NCBI GenBank assembly: GCA_030625905.1
Contig: DAOUQA010000009.1
Location: 1 to 20,147, forward strand
Origin: Kiritimatiellales bacterium
Lineage (GTDB): Bacteria > Verrucomicrobiota > Kiritimatiellia > Kiritimatiellales > Pontiellaceae
Direction of reading: 5' to 3'
DNA: 20,147 nt
In this document: positions 1 through 7,660 of the stretch, one piece after another
Layout: every line of letters starts with the position of its first letter
Position numbering within the stretch: position 1 is the first letter of the stretch
The notes under the pieces: model-generated
Told to the model about the DNA's origin: nothing
The model's database searches: none
What the model saw: only the letters and a program-made list of their open reading frames with translations
Program-made: the position numbers and the translations under genes

Positions 1-76
1 GTATTTGCGTCCGGTTTAATTGCTGTTAGTATTGCCGAAGCTGAAGAAGTTTCGATCAATGCAAGGGGAGGAGCGT

Positions 77-427
77 ATGACGGGTTTTCTGGGAAACACA
101 GAATGGGTGGCGGAACTAGTTCCTGATGTTGCGGCCAAGGCGGTTCCATTTACCGTGGATACCGAAGAAGTGGATGACGATCTTGTTGCGGTTTTCGTCG
201 ATGAAATCCGCCGGTTGACCGGTGAGCTTCAAGACGGGCTTCGCCAAGGCAATGACGAAGAGATTCGCATGGCCTCGCATTCAATCAAGGGCATGGGCGG
301 TACCATGGGGTTGCCGGAGATTTCGGTGCTTGGTCTGGAAATCGAAAACATGGCCAAGGAGAATCGGCTGACCGATGCCAAGCCGCTTGTCGATGCGCTG
401 GCCGCTTGGCTGACAACCTTCTGCTAG
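77..427 (+). CDS. Hpt-domain histidine phosphotransfer protein (HptB-like)
   Basis: A 116-residue protein that is essentially one Hpt domain. It would accept phosphate from a hybrid histidine kinase and pass it to a receiver domain, in the cytoplasm. The phosphorylatable histidine is His68 in the motif SHSIKGMGG (HxxKG signature), within the usual helical bundle pattern. I chose the ATG at 77 because a strong ribosome site (AGGGGAGGAG, about 64-73) sits just before it; an in-frame ATG at 20 has no such site. No kinase is visible in the window, so the donor must be elsewhere. The next gene encodes a receiver-PP2C-HATPase protein, the natural acceptor, as in the Pseudomonas hptB-hsbR-hsbA cluster. 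The Hpt identity is firm; the exact partner is inferred from gene order. Confidence 0.88.
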   Translation: MTGFLGNTEWVAELVPDVAAKAVPFTVDTEEVDDDLVAVFVDEIRRLTGELQDGLRQGNDEEIRMASHSIKGMGGTMGLPEISVLGLEIENMAKENRLTDAKPLVDALAAWLTTFC

Positions 428-556
428 GAGCCCAAGGGGGTTTCGCAGCAGATTTTTTATTTCCGATTTGCAGGTCTGCGCCGCCTTTCGTAAGAAGAGG
501 CCAACGCCGATTGACTTCCACAAATCGGCAATAGTTCGCCAACTCCAAGAGGTTGG

Positions 557-604
557 ATGATTATGGAACGCAAAATGGCAAGAAGTGAGAAGGAAAGTAC
601 CTAA
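557..604 (+). CDS. Possible 15-codon leader ORF coupled to the phosphatase gene
   Basis: A tiny reading frame (MIMERKMARSEKEST) starts at ATG 557, preceded by AAGAGG, and its stop codon overlaps the start of the next gene as TAATG (602-606). The overlap would allow ribosomes finishing the leader to restart on the phosphatase gene. The same bases also contain that gene's own AAGGA-type ribosome site (about 591-595), so the frame may be chance. It lies at the end of a 176-base gap after hpt, which also holds an inverted repeat (CCGATT 507-512 with AATCGG 523-528) and nothing else I recognise. Confidence 0.3.
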   Translation: MIMERKMARSEKEST

Positions 605-2244
605 TGCCCGCTACCGAACAGGAATTCCCCGCAAAGAAAGAAACGTCCCGGTTGCTTCAACGTCTTTCAGGACGTGTATTGGTGGTGGATGACGAACTAC
701 CCAACCGTCTTTACATGCGCAAGCTGCTGGAAACGCGCGCGTGTGAGGTGTTCGATGCCGCCAACGGGGCGGCTGCAATTGATATTGCACTGAAGCGGCA
801 ACCCGATCTGATTCTGGTGGATATCATCATGCCGGAAATGGATGGCTTCGAATTGTGCGGCAGGCTCCGCGACGAAGTGCGCACCCGCCATATTCCGGTC
901 ATCATGGTGACGGCGAAGTCGAGAATCGAAGACATTGAAACGGGCTTTGAACGGGGTGCGATGGACTATATCCGCAAGCCGTTCAATCCACGTGAACTGA
1001 TGCTGCGCGTTGGTAACGCGCTGGCCTTGAAGCAGAGCAACGATGCGCTGACGATTTGGAACAAGCGGGTCGCGCGCGACCTAGAGCTTGCGGGAGCCAT
1101 CCAGCGCTCGCTCTTTTCCGATACGCCTCATTTTTCCCGCCGCTTTGAAGTGCGGATTGCGTATCGCACCTGCATGGATGTCGGCGGCGATGCCTTTGAT
1201 ATCATCTCGCTACCCGATGGAAAACATTGCATCTATGTGGCCGATGTCTCCGGGCACGGCGTAGCCCCCGCGATGATTTCCTCGCTGCTTAAGGCCACGG
1301 CCAGCGAGATGATCCGCCGCTATGCCGAACAGGGGCCTGCGGCCATTTGCAATGCGCTGAACATGGTGATCCGGCAACGTATCGACAACCCTTCCTATTT
1401 CGCGACTTTGTTCATGGCGATGCACGACCCCAAAACGCTAGAATGGCGCTGCATGAATTGCGGGCATCCCCATCCCGTCTCCATCCGCACCGGCGCGGCG
1501 GTTGATTCCTCCATGTTCAACAAGGGCGGCGGTACACCGATCGGGTTTCCCTTCGGCGACGAGAATCCCTATTCCGAGGCCGATGAAATCCGCTTCAAGG
1601 ATGAGGGCGACACCTTTATATTACTTTATACCGACGGCCTTACCGAAGCGCGGCATGTCACCTCCGGAGAGGAGTGCGGCCGGCAGGTTGAGGCCTTCTA
1701 TGAACAGGTCATACAGGATCCGGCCATACCCGACAAATCCGCGGCATTGCTCGATGCACTGGAGTCCGAGGGCTACCAATTGGGTGGAGATGACTGCACG
1801 GCGATCTCGATCCATATTCTCGATCCGAAGAAGGTCGTAATCGAACAACCGGTGCTGCGCAATATCTATCTGGTCTCCGAAGTGGCCAAGCAGTGCGAGG
1901 TGGCCGTGGCGGCGCAGGGAATCTCACGCGATACAGCCGGGCTGGTGCGGTTGCTGGTGATGGAGCTTGGCGCAAACCTGGTCGAGCATGGCGGTCTGAG
2001 CGAAGACGATTCCTTCTGGCTGCAAGTGCGGGTGGATGGAAACGTTTGCCAGTTGGTGCTGGTGGACGAGGGGGCGGAATGGAATCTGGAGGAAGCCCTG
2101 GGTTACAAATTGGACGAGGCGTATATGGGGGAACGTGGCCGCGGGCTGGCCATTACCAATACGATTTCCGACCGGATCGAGCGCTACAGGGTGAACGATG
2201 AAAACCTGACCTATTGCACGATTATCGATCAGGAGGGCACATGA
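604..2244 (+). CDS. Response regulator with PP2C (SpoIIE-type) phosphatase and HATPase serine-kinase domains (HsbR-like)
   Basis: A 546-residue cytoplasmic switch protein. Residues 24-140 are a receiver domain with acidic pair Asp29/Asp30, phospho-acceptor Asp73 (LVDIIMPEMDG), Thr103 and Lys125. Residues about 160-405 are a PP2C/SpoIIE phosphatase with the metal-binding motifs VGGDAFD (Asp196), ADVSGHG (Asp214), YTDGLTEAR (Asp344) and GGDDCTAI (Asp396/397). Residues about 415-546 are an RsbW/SpoIIAB-like HATPase with N-box MELGANLVEHG (Glu454, Asn458), Asp488 in VDEG and the glycine loop RGRGLAI. All key residues of the three domains are present, so it should both phosphorylate and dephosphorylate a STAS partner, with the receiver choosing between them. 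The STAS gene lies two genes downstream. The domain order matches Pseudomonas HsbR; Vibrio SypE has the same parts in another order. Confidence 0.93.
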   Translation: MPATEQEFPAKKETSRLLQRLSGRVLVVDDELPNRLYMRKLLETRACEVFDAANGAAAIDIALKRQPDLILVDIIMPEMDGFELCGRLRDEVRTRHIPVIMVTAKSRIEDIETGFERGAMDYIRKPFNPRELMLRVGNALALKQSNDALTIWNKRVARDLELAGAIQRSLFSDTPHFSRRFEVRIAYRTCMDVGGDAFDIISLPDGKHCIYVADVSGHGVAPAMISSLLKATASEMIRRYAEQGPAAICNALNMVIRQRIDNPSYFATLFMAMHDPKTLEWRCMNCGHPHPVSIRTGAAVDSSMFNKGGGTPIGFPFGDENPYSEADEIRFKDEGDTFILLYTDGLTEARHVTSGEECGRQVEAFYEQVIQDPAIPDKSAALLDALESEGYQLGGDDCTAISIHILDPKKVVIEQPVLRNIYLVSEVAKQCEVAVAAQGISRDTAGLVRLLVMELGANLVEHGGLSEDDSFWLQVRVDGNVCQLVLVDEGAEWNLEEALGYKLDEAYMGERGRGLAITNTISDRIERYRVNDENLTYCTIIDQEGT

Positions 2245-2975
2245 AGGAATCAATCTACCAAGCCCGGCGCGAGTTGTTCGAAACCATGGACATCCCCGTG
2301 ACGAAGGCCGATGTCACCATCCTGAAATGGAAGCAGCGTTCGCGGCTGGCTTTTTGGGAGATAGGTCTGCGCAGTCTGCTTGTGATCAAGCGCACGGTGG
2401 ATATTGCCGTTAGTCTCGTCGCCTTGGTATTGCTGATGCCGCTGTTTCTGGTGGTGGCGATTTTCATCTTGGTCGACGATGGCTTTCCGGTTTTGCTGAT
2501 GCAAAAGCGCGTCGGGCTATATGGCCGGGAATTCAAATTGCATAAGTTCCGCTCAATGTGCCGCGATGCAGAAAAGATGAAGGATGAGCTGCTCGCGCAA
2601 AACGAATCGGACGATGGTGTAATCTTCAAGATGAAAAATGATCCGCGGATCACGCGCGTTGGCCGGTTCCTTCGCCGGTTTAGCATTGATGAAACACCCC
2701 AATTCCTAAACGTGCTCGTTGGGAATCTCGCATTGGTCGGCCCTCGTCCGCCGCTTCCGGAAGAGGTGGCGAAATATGCCCTTTCCGACAGGAAGCGCCT
2801 GCACGTAAAGCCGGGATTGACCTGTCTTTGGCAAATTCAGGGACGCTCGGAAATCCCCTTCGATAAACTGGTGAGTCTCGATATGCAGTACATTCGCAGC
2901 CAGAGCATTCTGAAAGACATTGTGATAATAATCAAAACGATCCCCGCCGTCCTGTTTGGCCGGGGGGCATATTAA
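2241..2975 (+). CDS. Membrane sugar-phosphate transferase starting exopolysaccharide synthesis (Bac_transf family)
   Basis: A 244-residue polyisoprenyl-phosphate hexose-1-phosphate transferase of the PglC/WcaJ/ExoY catalytic-domain family. It would load the first sugar phosphate onto the lipid carrier at the inner membrane. Visible features are KRTVDIAVSLV opening a hydrophobic re-entrant helix (about residues 50-78, with a central Pro67), LHKFRSM (100-106), the catalytic Asp150-Glu151 pair in FSIDETPQ, VGPRPPLPEEV (166-176), KPGLTCLWQIQGR (190-202) and the ending FGRGAY. It lacks the extra N-terminal membrane helices of WcaJ-type enzymes. The start at 2241 has AGGAGG at 2231-2236 and overlaps the previous stop (ATGA), indicating translational coupling with the signalling gene. 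The sugar specificity cannot be read from sequence. Confidence 0.93.
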   Translation: MKESIYQARRELFETMDIPVTKADVTILKWKQRSRLAFWEIGLRSLLVIKRTVDIAVSLVALVLLMPLFLVVAIFILVDDGFPVLLMQKRVGLYGREFKLHKFRSMCRDAEKMKDELLAQNESDDGVIFKMKNDPRITRVGRFLRRFSIDETPQFLNVLVGNLALVGPRPPLPEEVAKYALSDRKRLHVKPGLTCLWQIQGRSEIPFDKLVSLDMQYIRSQSILKDIVIIIKTIPAVLFGRGAY

Positions 2976-2985
2976 GGAGTAGAAG

Positions 2986-3327
2986 ATGGTTGTTAGCTGT
3001 TCAAAAGAGCAAGGCATCGGTATCATCCAAGTGAGCCATACGTTAACGGCCGCAACCGTGGATACCTTCCGCGAACAGCTTGCCGGTTGGCAAGCGGCCG
3101 AGCCGGACGTGAAGAACTTTGTTGTCGACCTTAAGCATGTCGATTTCATGGATAGCGCCGGGCTAGGTACATTGATCGCCGTACTCAAGCAGATCACGGA
3201 ACGGGGGGGTGACCTAAAAATCGCCTGCCTACAGAAGAAGCCCCGCATGGTGTTCGAGATCACCCGGGCCTACAAGGTGTTCGAAATCTACGACACCGTT
3301 GACGAAGCCTTGAATTTTTTTGACTGA
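2986..3327 (+). CDS. STAS-domain anti-sigma factor antagonist (HsbA/SpoIIAA-like)
   Basis: A 113-residue single STAS domain. Proteins of this family bind partners in the unphosphorylated state and are switched off when a conserved serine is phosphorylated. The phospho-site is Ser57 in FMDSAGLGTLIAVL, matching SpoIIAA/RsbV. AAGGAG (2974-2979) lies seven bases before the ATG, and its first two bases belong to the stop codon of the sugar transferase gene. The obvious kinase and phosphatase is the receiver-PP2C-HATPase protein in the same operon. No sigma factor or free anti-sigma factor is present here, so the target may be an operon product such as a glycan enzyme, or something elsewhere in the genome; this is inference. 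Confidence 0.92.
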   Translation: MVVSCSKEQGIGIIQVSHTLTAATVDTFREQLAGWQAAEPDVKNFVVDLKHVDFMDSAGLGTLIAVLKQITERGGDLKIACLQKKPRMVFEITRAYKVFEIYDTVDEALNFFD

Positions 3328-3329
3328 GC

Positions 3330-4730
3330 ATGAACGCCGTATTCTATACCGCCGAAGTCCTGCCTTGGGCCGAAGACCTAGGCGATACGCCCTGGCCGCT
3401 GTTGCCGGTGGCCAATCGCCCGCTGCTGGATTATTGGCTCGAGACCTGCGCCGAGCTGGGGATTGGCCAGGTGCAGGTCATCTTGGGCGAAGGTGCGGGG
3501 CAGGTTGAGGAATTTGCCGGAACAGGCTCCCGCTGGGGTGTGGAGATCCTCTACAGCTTTGCGCGTGCCAGCGAGCAGCCACTGGATTATCTAAAGGCGA
3601 CTTCCGACCGTTGGAGCGATGGGCTGCTGTTCGTTGGAGGGGCGTTTTTTCTGCGTCGGCGGCAGGCCTACAAGCCGGCGGGTTTTAAATCCCTGGATGC
3701 CTGCACCCATCTGTCTGGGGACAGAACCCTCTTCCTTTTCGGCAAGACCGGCGACGAGGTGAAGGGGTTGCTGGATGGGCGGCTGGAATCCGGCCGCGGG
3801 CTGGAGCAGATCCATATCCACCCGTATACCATCGACGGCATCCCGGCCTATTTCGGGCTCAACATGAAACTGGTGGCCGGCGAGTTTGCACGCTATCTCA
3901 CCGCTGGATTTTCCGATGCGAATAGTAGCTCGGTCGGCTACAACGTGCTAACCCCGCCCTCGGCGCACCTCCGCCCGCCACTTATTATCGGCAACGATTG
4001 CAGCTTTGGCTCCATGACCACGATCGGCCCCAAGGTGGTGGTGGCCGACCACGTCATTGTCGACTCGCATACCCGGCTTTCCAACTGCCTGATTCTGCAA
4101 GACACCTATATCGGGCAAAACCTCGAAATCGAAAACAAGATTATTTCCGGCAACCGCTTGGTGAGTGCGACGGACGGCACGGCCATTGAAATCGATGACT
4201 CATGGCTCGTGGCCCGCAACCGACCCGAAATGCGGACGGAGGATTTGGTGCGGTACACCATCCTTTGGTTCCTGGCGCTCGGCGTGGGCATCGTCCAAGT
4301 GGTTCCGTTCTGCATCCTTTATCCCTTGGTGCATTTGACCCGCATTGGCTCGTATCACCGGGAAATATTCCACGACCCAAGAACCGGGTTTGTCAAATTG
4401 CCTGTTTTCCAAAAAATTGAAAACCGGAAATCGGTGGTCTACCGCCTGTTCCGTGCGGCCACGCTCGATCGGTTCCCTTGGCTTCTGTTGGCTTTGCGCG
4501 GCCGCCTGTTTGTTTGTGGCCAGCCTCCGATGCGCCATCCGGACGATGATGAAATCATCAAGCAACTGCCGCAGTACTACCCGGCGGTCTTTTCCTATGC
4601 GGACTATTCCAGAGACAGCGACCGGCTCGTGGACTCGCTATGGTATGCCCACATCCGTTCGCTTTTCGAAGATGTAAAGATTTTGGTCAAATCCCTTCTG
4701 TACCGGTTCTTCCGGGCAGGCCGCCGGTGA
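3330..4730 (+). CDS. Nucleotidyltransferase-like/left-handed beta-helix protein with a degenerate sugar-transferase-like C-terminus
   Basis: A 466-residue three-part protein. Residues 1-200 look like a sugar-nucleotidyltransferase (PWPLLPVANRPLLDYWLE, 22-37) but lack the usual GxGxR nucleotide loop, so activity is doubtful. Residues about 215-298 carry hexapeptide-type repeats (IIGNDCSFGSMTTIGPKVVV, IVDSHTRLSNCLIL) typical of a left-handed beta-helix. A hydrophobic segment follows (310-336, with Pro326 and Pro332), then residues 340-466 resemble a shortened Bac_transf domain: LDRFPWLLLALRGRLFVCGQPP (379-400) aligns by eye with the catalytic block of the upstream transferase, and VDSLWYAHIRSLFEDVKILVKS (434-455) with its C-terminal helix. 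The catalytic Asp-Glu pair reads Asp380-Arg381. The start is two bases after the STAS stop without a clear ribosome site, suggesting coupling. A scaffold or regulatory role is inference. Confidence 0.72.
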   Translation: MNAVFYTAEVLPWAEDLGDTPWPLLPVANRPLLDYWLETCAELGIGQVQVILGEGAGQVEEFAGTGSRWGVEILYSFARASEQPLDYLKATSDRWSDGLLFVGGAFFLRRRQAYKPAGFKSLDACTHLSGDRTLFLFGKTGDEVKGLLDGRLESGRGLEQIHIHPYTIDGIPAYFGLNMKLVAGEFARYLTAGFSDANSSSVGYNVLTPPSAHLRPPLIIGNDCSFGSMTTIGPKVVVADHVIVDSHTRLSNCLILQDTYIGQNLEIENKIISGNRLVSATDGTAIEIDDSWLVARNRPEMRTEDLVRYTILWFLALGVGIVQVVPFCILYPLVHLTRIGSYHREIFHDPRTGFVKLPVFQKIENRKSVVYRLFRAATLDRFPWLLLALRGRLFVCGQPPMRHPDDDEIIKQLPQYYPAVFSYADYSRDSDRLVDSLWYAHIRSLFEDVKILVKSLLYRFFRAGRR

Positions 4731-4731
4731 A

Positions 4732-4777
4732 AATGGGCAGGATGCCCATTCTACGTGGCATGGGCTTCCAGCCCATG
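4732..4777 (+). repeat. Tandem palindromic hairpin element (copy A)
   Basis: Two perfect hairpins lie between the glycan operon and recJ. The first is ATGGGC-AGGAT-GCCCAT (4733-4749, one more A-T pair outside). The second is CATGGGC-TTCCA-GCCCATG (4759-4777). They are joined by CTACGTGG. Both have five-base loops and nearly the same stem. Related loops and linkers recur near 16011-16086 and 16860-16977. The element could also help end transcription of the operon, but no T-run follows. Confidence 0.75.
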
Positions 4778-4811
4778 ATCCGTTTTATGTATGGTTTATT
4801 GGATTGATACG

Positions 4812-6521
4812 ATGTCCAAGCGTTGGAAGCTCAAAGCAATAGATGAACAGGTTGTGCGCGAAACCGCCGAGCACTCAGGCCTACCCATGCCCCTCGCGCG
4901 GGCACTCGCCCTGCGCGGCCACTGTGCACCGGATGAAATCGCGGCCTTCCTTAATCCACGCCTTGCCGGGCTGTCCGATCCCTTTCTTCTTCCCGACATG
5001 CAGAAGGCGGTTTCCAGGATATGGAAAGCCATCGATGCCGACGAAGCCATCGCCGTTTTTGGCGACTATGACGTGGATGGAGTCACTGCCACCGCATTGC
5101 TTACCCGCGTCCTTGCCGCACTTGGTGCCGATGTAAAACCCTTCATTCCCGATCGGCTCGACGAAGGCTACGGTCTTTCGCTCGATGCGCTCGAACGGTG
5201 CCTCGAAGAGCATGGTTCCTCGCTCGTCGTTACTGTCGACTGTGGAACCAACTCCGCCGACAGCGTTGCTCGCGCACAAACCCGGGGCGTCGATGTCATC
5301 GTGACCGACCACCACGAACCGGAAGGGCAATCCGCCACCGCCTTTGCGCTCATCAATCCAAAGGTTGGAACAGTTCCGGAATTAGAGGATTTGTCCGGGG
5401 TAGGCATTGCCTTCAAGCTGGCGCATGCGCTCCTTAAATCTGGGAGGGAGGCAGGCAGGGCGGTCGCGGAAAACATTGAGCTTCGCGATTATCTCGATCT
5501 TGCCGCGCTCGGCACCGTCGCGGATATTGTGCCGTTGGTCGGGGGGAACCGAATCATCGTAAGGCACGGTTTGGCTGCGCTCGATGCAACGAAATGGGAA
5601 GGCCTGCGCGCACTCAAGGTGGTTGCGGGAATGCGCGGAGAGGCCGATACCTACCACCTCGGCTTCCAGCTCGGGCCGCGCATCAACGCCGCCGGGCGCA
5701 TCGGCCAGCCCATGCAGGCCTTGCGTCTGTTGACGACCGACGACCCCGCCGAGGCGTGGGAAATCGCCGAGCTTCTTGACCGCACCAACCAAGAGCGCCG
5801 CAAGCTTGAGCAGACCATGGCCGCAGAGGCCTTCGCCGAAATCGAGGCCTGTTTTGATCCGGAAAAGCATTTTGGATTGGTGGTCGCGAAAGAGGGATGG
5901 CATCCCGGCGTGGTCGGCATCGTGGCCTCGCGCGTTTCGCGCCGCTACAACCGTCCCGCCATCGTGATGGGGATCGACGAAGACGGTAGCGTACGCGGCT
6001 CTTGCCGCAGCATCGACGGATTCGACCTGCTTGAGGGGCTGCGTGCTTGCGACCAGCACCTGATCAAATACGGCGGCCACAAGATGGCCGCCGGGGTGGC
6101 GCTTTCCGCAGATTCCTTGGAGGCATTTAAATCCACGTTCAATGCTGCGGTATCTGCCGAATTAAAGGCACTCGACCTTGTGCCAGCGCAGTATATCGAT
6201 GCCGAGATCACAGGCGACGAACTGGAGTGGAAATTTTATGAGCAGCTCAAGCAACTCAGTCCCTTTGGGCAGGGCAACGCCGAACCCATCTGGGCGTTGC
6301 GTGGTGCAACGCTTTCGGGCAAGCCGCGCGTGGTGGGGCAAAAGCACTTGAAGCTTTCGGTTGCCTCAGCGGGTCGGAAGTTTGATGCGATCGCCTTCAA
6401 CTATCCGCTGGCGCAGTTGCCGGACGGGAGGCTGGACATTGCCTTTACGCTTAAGGAAAACAGATGGAACGGAAGCACCGGCCTGCAACTGCAAGTCAAA
6501 GACATCCGCCACGAGAATTAA
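4812..6521 (+). CDS. recJ: Single-stranded-DNA-specific 5'-3' exonuclease RecJ
   Basis: A 569-residue protein of normal length for RecJ, which degrades single-stranded DNA in recombination and mismatch or base-excision repair using Mn/Mg ions. DHH-family motifs are complete: VFGDYDVDGVTATAL (82-96; Asp85, Asp87, Asp89), TVDCGTNS (Asp143), VTDHHEP (164-170), ALGTVADIVPL (232-242), and in the DHHA1 part GSCRS (396-400) and YGGHKMAAGVA (420-430). A C-terminal OB-like region ends at 569. I prefer the ATG at 4812 (MSKRWKL), the usual RecJ opening, over an in-frame ATG at 4791; neither has a clear ribosome site. The gene is separated from the operon before it by hairpins, and it converges with a minus-strand gene ending at 6625. 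The 103 bases after it hold A-rich sequence without a convincing terminator. Confidence 0.96.
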   Translation: MSKRWKLKAIDEQVVRETAEHSGLPMPLARALALRGHCAPDEIAAFLNPRLAGLSDPFLLPDMQKAVSRIWKAIDADEAIAVFGDYDVDGVTATALLTRVLAALGADVKPFIPDRLDEGYGLSLDALERCLEEHGSSLVVTVDCGTNSADSVARAQTRGVDVIVTDHHEPEGQSATAFALINPKVGTVPELEDLSGVGIAFKLAHALLKSGREAGRAVAENIELRDYLDLAALGTVADIVPLVGGNRIIVRHGLAALDATKWEGLRALKVVAGMRGEADTYHLGFQLGPRINAAGRIGQPMQALRLLTTDDPAEAWEIAELLDRTNQERRKLEQTMAAEAFAEIEACFDPEKHFGLVVAKEGWHPGVVGIVASRVSRRYNRPAIVMGIDEDGSVRGSCRSIDGFDLLEGLRACDQHLIKYGGHKMAAGVALSADSLEAFKSTFNAAVSAELKALDLVPAQYIDAEITGDELEWKFYEQLKQLSPFGQGNAEPIWALRGATLSGKPRVVGQKHLKLSVASAGRKFDAIAFNYPLAQLPDGRLDIAFTLKENRWNGSTGLQLQVKDIRHEN

Positions 6522-6624
6522 GGGTAATTTTAAAAACCAAGCTGGAAAAATGCGAAAAGAAACCGATTCGCTGGAAAAAAATTCCGCCAGAAAATAGGCA
6601 TAGAATAGATAGCTTCGGCAGTCG

Positions 6625-7641
6625 CTAGTTGCCAAGTTCCAGGAAATCCTGATAAAGCCCGTTGTTGTCCAGCATCCATTGAAGCCGTTGCTTCATGAAA
6701 TCGCTCTCGTTGCCGTGAGTCTGCTGGTAAATCCTTAACCAATCAATAAATACGTTTTGCACACCGTCGGGTAGGTACTGCCCCCTATTCTTGAACCACT
6801 CGAGGCATTTGTAGGTGAATTTGCCGCGCTCAAAATTGGCCATGTTTAGGAACAACTCCCTGAAAAGGGATTCATTTTCCATTATTTCCTCGATTCTGAT
6901 CTGGGTGTATCGAGCCGCGGCATTCGCATCTTTTTGAAAGCTTTGCAGGAGGTCGACAAAAATTTTCTGGGCCCTTGGTTCAAGATATTGACCGTTGTCC
7001 CTGAACCATACAATCGCCTTGCCGGTAAAGATTGCCCGCTGAAAACTGCTTTCATACTGTTTTGCAGGGGGGGATGCGGGATCCGTCGGAGACGAAGATT
7101 TTAGATCGCCCGAGCGAATGTTGGAAAGAGTGTTCATGTAGATACCATGAAGTTTTCTCCGGGCTTCCTTGGCGGCTTGCTGCGCCTGGCCTTCGTTTCC
7201 CGCAGATGGAGGAACTAGGTTTAGGTCGGTCAGCATTTGCTTATAGATGATCTTTAGTTTCCCCTTGGTCGCCGCGTTTATGTTGTCACCATTAATGATG
7301 CGCTTCTCTTTGTAGGCTAAAATGACCTGCTCGAAAGAGGGATATATATCCGCGACATACGCGCCCTCTTCTGTCTGGATGTTTTCAACCCAAACCACTT
7401 GGCCTTGCAGAACACTTTTGGCCAGGGAGATGGCCTCTTTGCCGCCAATCAAAACCTTTTCGGGATCCGGCTGGATGTATTCGATCTTTTCGAGGTTCCG
7501 GATCCGGATGGAAACCGGTTCTGCTTCGCCATCGGCCCTGGCGGCCGTGATGGTGTTGTAGGTTGGCACCGAAGCGACCCGATACCATTCAGCTTGTGCC
7601 GTTCCGCAACACAGAAGGATTGTCAGTATATAGAGCTTCAT
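6625..7641 (-). CDS. Secreted protein of unknown function with a duplicated C-terminal module
   Basis: A 338-residue protein with a short signal peptide (MKLYILTILLCCGTAQA, cleavage after residue 17). Residues 18-140 are mixed alpha/beta; the pattern VSIRIRNLEKIEY...GGKEAISLAKSVLQGQVVWVE recalls staphylococcal-nuclease-like folds, but I cannot confirm this and see no clear catalytic set. A linker rich in Ala, Ser and Pro follows. Residues 200-269 and 270-338 are two copies of one helical module: FQRAIFTGKAIVWFRDNGQY and FERGKFTYKCLEWFKNRGQY open them, and each ends with a run such as ESLFRELF or NGLYQDFL. The start at 7641 has AAAGGAAAGG just upstream (7649-7658 on the plus strand) and lies 19 bases after galE, so it is probably co-transcribed with galK and galE. 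The function is unknown; export is fairly sure. Confidence 0.8.
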   Translation of the reverse strand: MKLYILTILLCCGTAQAEWYRVASVPTYNTITAARADGEAEPVSIRIRNLEKIEYIQPDPEKVLIGGKEAISLAKSVLQGQVVWVENIQTEEGAYVADIYPSFEQVILAYKEKRIINGDNINAATKGKLKIIYKQMLTDLNLVPPSAGNEGQAQQAAKEARRKLHGIYMNTLSNIRSGDLKSSSPTDPASPPAKQYESSFQRAIFTGKAIVWFRDNGQYLEPRAQKIFVDLLQSFQKDANAAARYTQIRIEEIMENESLFRELFLNMANFERGKFTYKCLEWFKNRGQYLPDGVQNVFIDWLRIYQQTHGNESDFMKQRLQWMLDNNGLYQDFLELGN

Positions 7642-7660
7642 CGGTAGCCTTTCCTTTAAG

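Noticed and set aside
1..76. Possible end of a preceding gene (YLRPV then TAA at 17-19)
   Set aside because: Only a few codons are inside the window, too little to support any call.
6522..6624. A terminator between recJ and the converging gene
   Set aside because: A-rich tracts and a weak GGAA/TTCC pairing are present but no GC-rich stem with a T-run on either strand.
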